DNA from: Kudoa neothunni
Taxonomy: Eukaryota; Cnidaria
Reading direction: 5' to 3'
Length of the DNA stretch: 64,000 nucleotides
Assembly (NCBI GenBank): GCA_964304625.1
Contig: OZ199838.1
Coordinates: 3,844,001 to 3,908,000 of the forward strand
The translations under genes were made by a program, and so were the position numbers. Numbering within the stretch: the first letter of the stretch is position 1; each line of letters begins with the position of its first letter. This document shows, in pieces, positions 23,901-35,779 of this stretch. The notes under the pieces were generated by a model. The model did no database searches. It was not told the DNA's origin and was given only the letters and a program-made list of their open reading frames with translations.

Positions 23901-24990
23901 TTGAGAAATTCAAACATGACACTGATACACTTATTGCGCAATTGTGAGATTAACTTTTAAATAAAATAAAGCATATTGCTATTGTCATAATCCTTTTTTG
24001 GTGAAAATCGGCTTAAAATAAAAAATTTCGAATTCATTGAAAATTTACAACTAGATATAAAATAAAGTTTTAAACAATTTTCATGAAAAGAAAAATTAAA
24101 AAAACATTCTTGAATCAATTATGCTCAATTTACTACCCAGATGGGCTCGTGGAGCCCCAGTTCACCTTCCAAGCATTCCAAAAACGACTATACTCCTAGC
24201 CGTTATCGAGATTTGATATATTCCACTTTTTGTTTCTTATTTTTAAAAATAAAGTTATCAAACATTTTTAATGAATTAAAAAGTAAATATGTCGTCTTGA
24301 TAGAATGAAAATAAAAAAATAATGTCATACCAAGACCGTTAATTAAATATCAATAAATAGAACGGTCGTATCAAATTTAAAACTTTAGAATAATTTCATA
24401 ATTACATCTGGAATTTAAATATAAATTACGTTCTACGTTATTATAAGATTTAAAATTTCTTAAACTTATTACAATAAGGTCTTGATATTGCGAGGTTCAA
24501 TATAGGGTAGTTGACGTTTTTTTTAAACTTCTGTATTCAACATTGTAAATTTTCTGGTGTATATAACCTTTTAATTTTACATTATATACAAAAATATGAA
24601 ATAATATTTATTTGACGCGAAATTGATAAAATTCAGGGTCTTGCTATTGGGCAGTAGTTACTTCCAAGTTTAATCCGATGAATCCACCAAATTACATATT
24701 CGAGTCGAGCGGTCGGCGTTGCGAGAGAAAACAAGAATTTTGATAAAAAATTGAGATTATTCAATATTATTATTATTCAATTAAATCAATCTGAAATGCG
24801 AATAAATGATTCTATAGCATCATAGATTATCATATATTTTGTAATTGTGAGTTTTATTCAAATTGAAATAGGTTATTCTTCTCTGAATATTATTTCGCCT
24901 AATAAACCTGATATAATTAACTTCAACGTTGCTTCCAACCGTTAAAGGGCCGGAAATTCAAAATATGTCTAACTTGAAATTGAATTATAT
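23901..24990. other. AT-rich DNA, no gene recognised
   Basis: Possibly the eroded 5' part of the piggyBac relic. A GC-richer 70 bp patch lies at about 24130-24190. Nothing else is interpretable. Confidence 0.35.
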
Positions 24991-24999
24991 GACCGGATA

Positions 25000-25215
25000 G
25001 TGTCAGAACCTAAACAAGAAAAATATTCTAGAGTTTTTAATCATCGAAAAGGCAAACCTTTTGCAGAAAGTCTTAAAATCATTGGTTTCAGTTTAAGCAA
25101 AGACTGGTTTGGAAATTTTAAGAGTCACTTTTGCTTTGTAAATTCATTCTATGTGAAAAAGCGGAAAACGTTGATGATAATATTACTTATGCTAGGAAAA
25201 CAAATTTCCAGATAA
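25000..25215 (+). mobile_element. Possible Tigger/pogo-type helix-turn-helix fragment
   Basis: A 71-codon frame contains NHRKGKPFAESLKIIGFSL and DWFGNFKSHF. The spacing recalls the CENP-B-type DNA-binding domain of Tigger/pogo transposases (KAL..A..LGI..FKAS.GW...FK.RH). No DDE domain follows. It is weak and may be chance. Confidence 0.3.
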
Positions 25216-25734
25216 TAAGTAGATTTGAAAAAGAAAACATTAAATCTTGGCGAGACTGCTTTTTTTCTGAACATTGCACTCAACAAACACATGCGATAAA
25301 GATTTAGTAAAATATAAAGAAAATAAAACATAGAGAGGAAAGGTTCCTTTTATTCAATAAAATAGCACAACATGAATACGGATCTAATGTAGTAAAGTCA
25401 TTTTGATAACACACAAATCAGATTAATAAAAAATTAGATTATACGCGTGTAAATGCATAATGTTTTGTTCAACTATGAATTCCAAAGCTGATGTCTCCAT
25501 TAAATTACTTTACAATAATTGTAAATAAAATAAACACTATGGTACGTTTAAAATTAACTTGTTAAAACTTTAACGAAATGATCTATATGTTTGCATAATT
25601 CCTCAAATCATACCACGTGAAAATGTTTTTAGTCATTTTGTAGGATGCAAATCTTTTATAATTTTTTACATAATTTTCTATATTAAAATAAAATTTTATC
25701 TATCCATATGTTTGCTCAAATGGAGCGACATGTC

Positions 25735-25800
25735 TCTCCATAAACAATGAAAAATGCGTACACACACGGATTTCCGGTTTGCTTTATATAGTAGATAATT
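25735..25800 (-). repeat. Helitron-like 5' end fragment (other family)
   Basis: On the minus strand a TATATAAAGCAAACCGG start leads into GTGTGTGTACGCA, resembling the GT-rich start of the Helitron-like elements at 7808 and 16816. No matching 3' end was found nearby. Short and uncertain. Confidence 0.25.
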
Positions 25801-26207
25801 TTACCATAAATTGTCATTGATAAATTTAAATAGACCGACTAGTTTTAAGGAAATTAGGAGTTTTCCTGTTAAACACTACGATCAAAAAATGGTTGCATGT
25901 CTTCAACTTTTTTTTAGTATTTTAAAAAATCTTGATCAAAAGTTCGAGCAAGAGGGGGGAAGTTCTTACACTATTTATATTGGTGTCATTCATATTCATA
26001 AATAAATAATTTAAACAAAATAGATTACTTTTCCTTAAAAAAATAAAAAATTTATTCTTTAACGCTTGGGCCAAGATTCGATATTGGGCGGTGATTTCTT
26101 ATTGGCCGCTAAAAGCTCAGGTCCCGATTTAATGCGCAATATCGAAACCTTACAGCATTGTGTGCGCGTGATAGGTTAAAATAATTATATTTTTTATAAA
26201 TCTAGAT

Positions 26208-26961
26208 CAGGGGTTCTCAGCTGGGAGTAAATTGAGCCATAATCAAAGTTGGATATGGGAACTTTTAGTATAGTGCAGTTTTTACGGCCGAGGACAGATA
26301 GCCTTTTGGTGTAGTAACTAGACTCAATATCCGATGGTACTGGGTCGATTCCCGCGACTGATCAATCTACTCTTTCCTAAGAGTGTGTCTCTAGCCCGTA
26401 ATTGGAGCTGTTGTTAGAGTGCAATGGCACTATAAGTGTAATTTCAACTGCAGTTAAAATTCAATCTAACAGAGGAGGTTGAATTAAACGTTTGAGTCGT
26501 CGGGGAGGCATTAACAGGCTTGAGATCTCTGTGGAGCCAAAGTCCTTATGGATATGGTTTGGGGTGGTAGTTGCCCCAAACGAGGATGTTTAGGGAATTA
26601 AACTCTCACGCTACCACAGAAACATAATGGATGAGGGGTAGATGTTAATCGTGCTGCGGTTCCTACAGCGTTCATGAGGACGGTCCAACCAGCCTTAACT
26701 CCAAAACCTGATAAGTAGCGCCAGGGGTTTTACCTTGTAAACAAAAAAGTGCGATTTTTACATACATATGGTTATTTAAGATATTATATTTTTCAGCTTT
26801 ATTAGACTCATAAAAATGCGGATGCTCCACAATGTATTGATTAACCAAAGCAGTACTAAACGCTTAAGTCAATATGAATTTAGCATTCAACTGAAGGCGA
26901 TAAATTTATATTTGTCATCTGACTGGTGGGATAAATTTTAAAAAATGGATGGGAACCCTTG
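26208..26961. mobile_element. hAT-type non-autonomous element interrupted by a SINE
   Basis: The left end reads CAGGGGTTCTCAGCTGGGAG. The right end, reversed, reads CAAGGGTTCCCATCC. CAGGGGTTCTCAACCTGGG-type ends are typical of hAT elements of the Charlie group. Removing the SINE at 26286-26747 leaves about 0.29 kb, the size of a MITE. An exact 8 bp target duplication was not seen at the ends, so decay or a wrongly placed end is possible. Confidence 0.55.
26286..26747 (+). repeat. tRNA-derived SINE (long family), copy 2
   Basis: 462 bp. The head is GGCCGAGGACAGATAGC, with A-box TAGCCTTTTGGTGTAGT and B-box GGGTCGATTCCC. The tail is GGGGTTTTACCTTGTAAAC followed by an A-run. Target duplications: AGTGCAGTTTTTAC (26272-26285) and AGTGCGATTTTTAC (26748-26761), 12 of 14 identical. 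The insertion lies inside the hAT-type element, so it is younger than that element. Confidence 0.85.
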
Positions 26962-27322
26962 CTTTCCGTGAATGTTTATTTGTTTAACTCAACTTTCTGT
27001 TTAAAATAATTTCATTTTCATAAAAATATTATCATTAGATGTTATATTTTTGAAATTATTAAATCTAATAAATAGTAATTAAAATATATTAATGGTCATT
27101 TTAATCATTCATCTTAGTTAATTTTAGCAAAAAATATATTTCTGAATTAAAATAAAACCCATAGGAATCATACTCATAGTTCTAAACCATTTTATTCTGG
27201 ATATTGTTTAGTTACGAACAGCTTATTCTTCGCTTTAGGGGTGTTAAATATGGGTGCGACTATTAATATTAGTTAGTGGATTCAATTGAATACGTTTCCT
27301 GAATGTAAAAACTCGCATCCCT

Positions 27323-28761
27323 ATGATTTTATCTCAACTTTATAAAAATCATTTTTTACGATCAAATATTTTAAGCCTAGTTGGTGGCGTGTCTGTGCCT
27401 ACCTATAAGAGATACTTTCATTATCATCGAAGAATTCAGCCAAAAACACAGAGTTTTTAGCTTTTATGTTCAATCCACCATTTTACTATATTTTAGAATC
27501 AATTCCAACAAAGGAAATTAATATGATGCAGGCAATAAACCACACTTTAGACGATTGTATGGAACGAGACGAAAACACAAGTATTTTAATTGTGATACAT
27601 AAAACCAAATTCCACATTAGTTATTTTTGGAGAGGACGTTGGTTTTGGTGGTGTTTTTAGATGTACTGTAGACTTGCAATCTCGTTATGGTATTCTGACT
27701 TTAGTTGGAATACAGCTGTATTATATGGAACTTTTATATTTTCGATAGGCCGTGGTAGAGTTTTTAATACGCCAATATCAGAACAGGCAATAGTGGGATT
27801 CGGTATCGGTGTTGCAGCGGCTGGTATAACTGCAATAGCAGAGATCCAGTTTGCGGATTACATTTTTCCCGCATTTGATCAAGTAATTAGTTAATCTTAA
27901 GATAATACTAACAATATAATTTTCAGCTGGTGAATGAGTCAGCAAAATTAAGATATCGTTCAGGGAACACATACAATTGCGGCAAAATGGTGGTTAGAGC
28001 CCCATGTGGAGCAATAGGTCATGGAGGTCATTACCATTCCCAATCCGTGGAACAACACTTTATGTCAGTGCCTGGGTTAAAGGTACTACCACTTTTAGGA
28101 GTCAAATATTATTTTGTATTGATCATAGATAGTTATACCAAGAGGACCATACGAGGCCAAGGGTCTTTTGAATCAATGTGTTAAAGATAATAATCCAGTT
28201 TTATTTTTCGAGCCGAAAATTCTTTATAGACATGCAACTGATAGTGTTCCAGATGATTATTATTGTATACCACTTGAGAAAGCTGAAGTGGTGAAAGGAG
28301 GAGAGAATGTAACTATTGTTTGTTGGGGAGCAACAGTCCACCGAGTATTATCTGCGGTAGAAACCATTGAAAAAGAAACTGACCTTACTTGTGAAGTGAT
28401 AGATATCCAAACAATTCTTCCTTGGGATGAGGAAACTATTATAAAGGTAGATTGATTAGATCTGAACATAAATCTTATATTCATGTAGTCAGTTAAGAAA
28501 ACACACCGACTAGCTATTGTACATGAAGGTTCGTTGACGGGTGGATGTGGAGCAGAAATCGCTGCAACCATTCAAGTCACTTACTTTTTACGTTATTAAT
28601 ATAACGGAGAAATTTAGGAGGAAGCATTTGTTTATTTAGAAGCCCCTATTCGCAGAATTTGTGGAATCGATATTCCTATTCCTCTTATAACCGAATGTTT
28701 CGCTGTTCCACAAATTCCCAGAATTATCGAAGAGATTAAACGTCTTATAGATTACGAATAA
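27323..28761 (+). CDS. BCKDHB: Branched-chain 2-oxoacid dehydrogenase E1 beta subunit
   Basis: Mitochondrial matrix protein. With E1 alpha it decarboxylates the 2-oxoacids of Leu, Ile and Val in a thiamine-diphosphate reaction. Exons: 27323-27452, 27497-27580, 27621-27689, 27749-27882, 27927-28082, 28129-28446, 28489-28575, 28618-28761. Introns are 40-59 bp, phases 1,1,1,0,0,0,0. Protein: 373 aa (human about 392). The Arg/Lys/His-rich N-terminus ([14 protein letters not shown]) suits a mitochondrial presequence. Conserved blocks: [132 protein letters not shown]. These match BCKDHB better than pyruvate dehydrogenase E1 beta. No frame break. The start is chosen as the first ATG giving the presequence. 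Confidence 0.93.
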
Positions 28762-29005
28762 TTTTTATTATCTTTCGCGAACATTACTAAAGAAATACTA
28801 TTTGCGATAAAATATTTGGCGTGTCATGGTGATTTTGAGGTTACCAAATCTTTGGTGTGTTATATGAAAAATTGTTTACTTCATAGAGCAGATAACGACT
28901 TGTGGATTCCTCAATTATTGTTTTTAGTTTGAAATTAGGTATTCTTATTGATTTACTTAATCAGATTTCAATATTTTTTTGTATATTTAATGGTGTACAT
29001 AATCT

Positions 29006-30344
29006 TTAACCTTCCGAGCGCCTTAGGGGACCATTGGATCCCAATGGATGTTTGAATCAATTTTAGAGAATCTTATATTAAATCAGTGAATTTAAGATCA
29101 AATCTATTCTCCTACAAATATGAGTTCTATTAAAATATCACCGAATATTTTAATTTGTACATTCAGGCCACGAAATAATCAAAATACTTACACATTCCTT
29201 CTTTTTGGCCCAATGTACCCCACGTTTTTTTTCTACAAAACGGCGAAGAAAAATAATTTTCAATAATTTTGAAGATGAAATAAAATTTTATCGACTGGAA
29301 GCAGAGATAATTTGAGAAAACTATGCTTACGTCAAATACCGATCATTACCGACGAGTGAAATGCTGTAATAAATGATTCTTTGTGTAATGTTTTGAATGA
29401 AATACAATCCGATATAAAAGACTTTTATGATATATTTGGATATTTTTATTATTAACGTCATTCTAATGTTACCGAAGTTAATAAATGCTTTCGAAATATG
29501 TACTAAGGTAAGGATGGTGTTAATTGGGTTTCTGAGAAACTTCAAATAATTTAATGATCCAAACGAAATATTTTTCTAAATCTGAAGGTTCACATTCCTA
29601 CGCTTCAAACAGAATAAACTCTTTAGCTGATGCATTCCTCATGTTTGATGATGAGTATTTTTCCCAACTGTTATTTCAAATATTAACAAGTTAGAGAATT
29701 ATAATTGTCAGCATTATTTGAAGATATGGCAAACCAACGGTTATTAGCTTATACTGGAATCCTTGTCTATATGTTAGTTCTCAAATTTAAATTGTAATCA
29801 CTCGAATTTCTTTGTCACGAGTGATGCTGTATTGTTCAAGATCTCGAGAGAGGAAAGCGAGGAATTTTTTTTGTTTTTAGAACCAACTGTAACAAAAGAA
29901 ATTCAAAGTTGTTTAAGTGATATGTTATAACATTAAAAACTTAAGTAATATAAATAGATCGCATTTTATCTATTTTGAAACAATATGTATTGCGGGTTTT
30001 ATTCAGCTTGATTATAAAGAAATTAATTGTAAAGATAACAATTAATAAGACTTCGTTAATGCGAAATAATATATATTTGTATTAAAATCCATCAAATTAA
30101 AAAAAAGTTAAACTTGTTAAATTAGATGCATAATTTAACTTTTTAAATGTTTCGGCGCTGATCGTTAACAACCGGTGGTGTTGTAGTTGTGACATTTTTA
30201 AATAATTTATGTATAGATTTCTCTCATACTTTAGTAAATTACTTATTACATTTTTCCCTGTAATTGAAGTTAAAAAAAGTGGGGTCTATTGGATCCTAAA
30301 CGAATGAATGTGTAAAGTCGATTTTCAGGCGCTGAGAAGGTTAA
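29006..30344. mobile_element. piggyBac-like element with TTAA target duplication
   Basis: 1,339 bp between TTAA at 29006-29009 and TTAA at 30341-30344. Inverted repeats: CCTTCCGAGCGCC on the left and CCTTCTCAGCGCC on the right (11 of 13). Both ends carry a subterminal GGATCC block (CCATTGGATCCCAATGG on the left, TATTGGATCCTAAACG on the right). The interior is AT-rich with no recognisable transposase apart from short fragments. Its terminal sequence differs from the 18185-19288 element, so it is a second family. Confidence 0.6.
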
Positions 30345-30837
30345 ATAATCATTGAAGAGACTAAGAATTGTTTCTGCAAAGTTTACATGCCGTTTATTTA
30401 CTAGTTAATTAAATTTCATCTATATTAAAAGAGTTAAGATCATCCAGGCGTCTTTAAATGCTTTTCCAAACGTAGCTTTCCATAATTTATGGTGATAATT
30501 ACAACCATTTATAGAAAAAAAAATGATAAAGCCACGACTGATCATTGATCAAATTATTAGATCCTTTGACGAGAAAAATCTAAAACGTTAATTCTACCTT
30601 TAATGTAAGATATAATTTATATAACTTACATTATCCGACCTAAATATGATAAAAACTTAAAAAATGAGGGATATTAAAAGTAAGTCAGCTCGGAAAGAAT
30701 ATAATTTACGTAATTGTAATATTTTAATTCATATTAAAACATAAAAACTGTATTACATTAAAATTCACATAGGATTTCAACCTTATATCATGTAATACCT
30801 AAGGGAATAACCCTGCATTAATTCCAGTCCAAAGCGA

Positions 30838-30965
30838 TATCATTTGATGATGGTCAGATTGGGGTGATTTAAACACCATTTGAATAAGAATGGAGTGACT
30901 GATTCTAACAGTGAAACCAACTATGATTCATCATATGGGTATTGGAATTAAGTATTCAACTAAGA
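30838..30965 (+). pseudogene. Possible TAF10 gene fragment
   Basis: KHHLNKNGVTDSN (about 30871-30909) and the DNA TTTGAATAAGAATGGAGTG match exon 2 of TAF10 at 21251-21273. Weaker similarity extends upstream (TATCATTTG before the exon in both) and downstream (TTAAGTATT after it in both), that is, into intron positions. This suggests a decayed segmental copy rather than a retrocopy. Stops interrupt it. The match is short and could be partly chance. Confidence 0.35.
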
Positions 30966-31369
30966 TTATTATTTTATTAAGCTGAATAATGAATAAATCA
31001 TTATCACATAAACAAGCGCTAAGGCAAAGCAACCAACATTAGGGCATCTCATAGGAATAAATTTTCAGGAAAACATGACAACCGGATATATTTGTTTATC
31101 TCAAAGGAAATATTAAACCAATCTTAAATTTTAATATAAAGGTAGAACCACAACCAAAATTAAATGAATTAATTTAGGGTGGTGTGTGTGTTTCGAATGG
31201 GAATTCATATTTAGGTATGTTCTTTGCGAAAATATTGATTCATTTTTAACAATTTAATCTAATATAAACATTATAAATGTAGAAGGGGCTAAGTTATTTG
31301 CAATAGCAAGAAATCAACCACACAAGCATTTATTTTCACACTGGAGTAAATCGTCATCCTACAAAAAGA

Positions 31370-32773
31370 ATGAAATTCAACTGCAATAAACGGCAAATCA
31401 AGAAACATGTATTTGACCTAAATTTTTCTTTTATAGAGTGTATTTTTTTAAAAAATCTTAAATATTTCCTCAAACAAAATAATCAAATAAAATTGGATTA
31501 GATCTATAATTTTTTGGTTGGAAGGAATGCGACGTTTACTGTGATTGTATCATTTCTCCTACAAATTATATCCTTGACTACATTGTAACATTAGACATTG
31601 GGTGTGTGATTTTTAATGATGTTATTTCAGATATGTTGAAGGGACTAAAAATTGGGATCAGGATTACTATCCACCTTACATCAGGTAAGAGATAATGTGG
31701 TTATGGAGTGTTTTTAAATGTAGATATTTCATACGGATTAGTGAATTAGCTTCCAAAGTTGAAATAGCCCCTTACTTTATCTCGCTAATGTTTCTAGCGA
31801 ACATTGGTGGTTTCATTATTGTCAAATATCGTTATAACCAAATGGCATATTTTGAACTGAATGATCGAGTGAATACATTTACCTTGATGGTTGGTCAGGT
31901 TCTTCTTATCACCAACATAGCGTTGTTTCTCTTTCCATACCATCAAAAAACCCGTTACCACTATTTTTTCACATGGACATTTTTCATATGTGCCAATATA
32001 TATTCACTTATGAATATTTACTTCTTGAGTAAGTTGAGAAACGAACTGAAACACTTTGTCAGTGTTGGAACAAATTTTGATGTATCACGAGTTTCCTCTA
32101 TCAGAAGATCCATCAGACATCCAATAATACAACCCAATGTGTCCACTGCCTTCAATGAAGAATCGCTTGATCTACTACCAATGATAGGATTTAAATATCT
32201 TTCCGAAAGTAGAAACATATCCATGGAGGGCTACTCGTTTAATGACACAGATTGTGATTGCCCAATGCTGGAGAAGCTATCGATTGTGTCAAATATTAGG
32301 GGAGATATCAATAGAAATTCCCCTCAAAACAACTACGACTACGATAAATTCACTAACCTTTACAAAAGTAGAGACAAAAATACAATCGCTAAATTTCTAC
32401 TTAAAAAAATTAATATTCTTCTAATTGTGAGAATTGTGTTGATGTGGTTTATTACCACTGTCAGTCTTGCACAGTTAACAAGTATTGCCACCTCATTCAA
32501 ATTATTATACTTATTGAATTTTTACCAAGCAAACATAATCCCAAGTTATATTAAATATTTCAACAACAAACTTAATAAATACCAAATTGACGTATGATAA
32601 TTTTTATAATTATTACTATGTGGAAAAATCTCTTTTAGAGTATAAATTATTATTACAGCATCTCTGGAGCTTTTGAGTGGATTCATTGCTTGGCCTTTGC
32701 ATTAAATGTTGGCTTATTTGCATTCGAATTCAACATGAAACTACCCAAAAAACAGTATTTTTATGTTAAATAA
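31370..32773 (+). CDS. DRAM/TMEM150/Frag1-like six-span membrane protein with long loop
   Basis: Probable member of the Frag1/DRAM/Sfk1 family; DRAM proteins act in lysosomal membranes in autophagy. Exons: 31502-31584, 31631-31684, 31742-32591, 32639-32773 (introns 46, 57 and 47 bp, phases 2, 2, 0), at least 373 aa. A 5' exon 31370-31408 (MKFNCNKRQIKKH) would supply a start through a 93 bp intron and is tentative. Spans in order: around TVIVSFLLQIISLTTL, YFISLMFLANIGGF, LMVGQVLLITNIALFLF, the FFTWTFFICANIY region, LLIVRIVLMWFITTV, and ISGAFEWIHCLAFALNVGLF. PPYISELASKVE after span 1 recalls the DRAM YISDTGTVAPE motif. Between spans 4 and 5 lies a loop of about 125 residues, much longer than in DRAM and absent from the next gene. 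The tail is KLPKKQYFYVK. Confidence 0.6.
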
Positions 32774-33099
32774 ACCACATTTTATTAAAGTTGTGATATC
32801 GCATTAATACATTAGATGTATATTAAATCCAGACATAGTTTTCTATTATTTTAGAAAATATTTATATAGTTGAAAATTGAATATCAAAACTAAATATTAT
32901 GGTGGTTGTAATCGATCAGACTCTAGAGGTGTCTAAATAAATTGATCTAGTTATGAAAAAACACAAATCAATTATCTTATAGAAGACTCAGCCATAATCA
33001 AAATAACTAAAATGGTACAAAACTTTTAATTATATCCTAAGAATAACTTAATTTTAGTTCAAATCTATTATTGAGGGAAATAATGGAGCTTTCCATGCC

Positions 33100-34096
33100 A
33101 TGAATTCTGCTTGTTTGCGATTTGTATCACTCTGTATAATGTAATTATGTTTTTTCCGTAATTATTATTTATCCATTAATAATTAGTACAGTGATAAAAA
33201 AATCATATTCACAAACTAATTACGTCACTTATTCAATAAGTGAAATGGCCTCCGATGTTGACACTTCCTGCTGGTACATAAGTTGTATATATTTTTCTCT
33301 CATCTCATGTAAGCTAACTAACTATTATCATTATTGTTGTAATATGAAATTTTCAATATAAGTTAAACTTTACGTTATAATGTCGAATATATCGAAATTT
33401 ATCATTGTTTATGGGGTTTTTTGTCATTCTTCTTCAACTGAATAAAATTTAGCCCTTTGTTTCATGAATTTCAATATGCAGTTCATCAACAAACACTACT
33501 GCACCACCTGGGCAGATGTAATTATATTTTGGTGTGGAATATGCTCGGTCACCACCACTATGGCAATGTACTTATTTTCAGTAAGATTTGGTCGTTCAAT
33601 TGCCCTCTTATTTCGTATCTATTTTTAGAATGTCACACATCCTTATATGAATATATTTATTTCGTTTCCTTACTACGTTGTGGTTCCTTTCTACTTTGGA
33701 GGAGACCTTTGGTTAAAATATAAAATTCGTCGACGTATACCATTTCAGAGAATTATTTTCATTGTTCATGGTTTGGTTTCTGGTATACTATTATTGTCAG
33801 GAATTTCATTCATTATCTGTAAGTGGAAATTTTGTTAATGATTGTCTAAAAGTGGGACATTTTTAGTTTATAGCATTTTAAAGTGGAACTACATTATCAA
33901 TTTTAGTGAACAGCTGAATCATGTAACACAATCTTATCTCTGCCAACATTTATTGAATCAATTTTAGAAATTAGAAGTCGTAAAATATGCCGCGATCTAC
34001 TCAGAATGGATTTTCTCAGCAAGCCTCATTGTTGGATTGTTGAATTATTCTCTGCAATTCTATTCATTCCAAAATAACAAAAAAACTTATCACTAA
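33100..34096 (+). CDS. DRAM/TMEM150/Frag1-like six-span membrane protein
   Basis: Tandem paralogue of the gene ending at 32773. Exons: 33100-33140, 33187-33308, 33453-33580, 33629-33818, 33867-33922, 33968-34096. Introns are 46, 144, 48, 48 and 45 bp, phases 2,1,0,1,0, and total coding length closes exactly (221 aa). Six spans are visible, for example WADVIIFWCGICSVTTTM, NIFISFPYYVVVPFYFGG, IVHGLVSGILLLSGISF and YSEWIFSASLIVGLLNYSL. SISEMASDVDTS aligns with ISELASKVEIAP in the neighbour, and SEWIFS with FEWIHC; EW in the last span is typical of DRAM. The length matches DRAM (about 240 aa). The first intron is phase 2 in both genes. The start at 33100 is the first ATG in frame; the frame stays open upstream of it. 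Confidence 0.62.
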
Positions 34097-35560
34097 GCTA
34101 TTGATATTTTCGACCCATTTTTATTCTTTTTTGTATTTAAATTTATTATTTCTGCATATTTTTCTATATGATTTATTTCTTTAATTGCATAAAACGTTAT
34201 ATTTTTTTATTTCTGATGGAATAAAGCGTACTCATTTATTTTGTAAAAATATATTTGGCAGAATTCATCGTAAATAGTTGAACTCTCTGATTAAAAGTGA
34301 TAAAATGGATCAATCGTGGAAGTCTCGCTATGAAAATTTATTTTCTTTGAAACAAAATTGTATTAAATCAAGCTATTACAGTTGGTTAAGTCTGAAGATA
34401 TAATTTATTTTTCTATTATTTAATATTTTTTAAATTGGCGCGAATTTCCGAACTTTACCCTAAGAAAATATTGCATCGAGAAGTTTCTTAAAAATAAATT
34501 TATCATTTAAATTAACTTACTGAACGAGTTAAATTACAATTGTCAGGTACCATACTTTAAAAAATTTGGATTTTGAAACGAAAATCATGATTATTTCTAT
34601 GCTTAAAAATAGTTAAATAATAACTTTTCTTAAATTAATATTATAATTTATGCAGACTATAAATATAACAATACGTAAAACAAAGAAATTTACATGTTAA
34701 CGGTTTCTTATTAGTACGCATGCGTTAATAATGTACAATAAGTAGTATTTGTAGTTTTTGCTGATTGTTCAATAAAATATATATTCCTTTAATAATGAAA
34801 AAGAAAGGAAAAATTGAGTTTTAGTTTAGAAATTTTTTTTAGACAAATTAACATTTATAAAATGTTTTCTTGTAATGTAAATAATTCGGTTTCATCAATA
34901 ATTTTCATAATCCCTTGTATATATTAATGTTGCAGAATAATTATTATTTATTTAAGCTATCTAAGCATAACAATTTCTTTTGCGGAAATCACTAATTGAA
35001 TTACAAATGTCATTATAAAAATAAATATTATAATCATTAATTTTTGTATCCTGAAAAAGTGGAAATTTCATAATGAAACAGGTTTGCAAAAGTTGGAACG
35101 TTTTCGCCCTAAATAAAGTTATTAGTACCGTTGGTACTTCTTCGACGCAAGATATTCCGTTTTAAGGTCAATGGTTTTCGAGATAGAATTATTATAAGTG
35201 CATGAAACATAATGAGTTAAAGCGTTAAAAGACATGGCGCAAAGTACCCACTCATATCATTCAAATAGCTCAAAACATCAAAATAAATATAACGGATTAA
35301 AATAAATATTCAGCATCGAGCATCAGATCATATTTTATCTCTGGTGCATAAGGTGGCTGTCTCTTGAGCAAGTTATTCAGAGATTATTGGGAGACTGGAC
35401 AGTTCTCACAACGTTTCTCAAAGTTGGATCATAAGAAAACAGAGCTAAACCAGCACCTAAAATATTTGTAACCCTATTTAAACCCGTAAATAAAATGTAC
35501 TGTGCCTTTTATAATTTAGAAAAACCGTAGTCATGAAACTCAACGTCGAATTACAAGATG
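34097..35560. other. AT-rich DNA, no gene recognised
   Basis: No coding signal. The part from about 35040 is less AT-rich and probably belongs to the decayed hAT element that follows. Confidence 0.4.
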
Positions 35561-35779
35561 AGAGTTAAGAGTTCATTAATTAATTCCTTTTAACATATTA
35601 TTAAGTGAAGATTAATGATTTTTGAAGAGTCTGATCAAAAAATATCATCTTCTGGGACTTAATTTTAAATATTTCTCAAATTATATTCTTCCGGATAAGT
35701 TTTATTATAATTCGAAGGTAGAATCAATTTAGAATGAAAATATTACTGTAATAGGTACTCAAGATCATGTTTACTTTCT

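Noticed and set aside
25811-26005. 64-codon plus-strand frame
   Set aside because: No motif, surrounded by stops, no splice-compatible partners.
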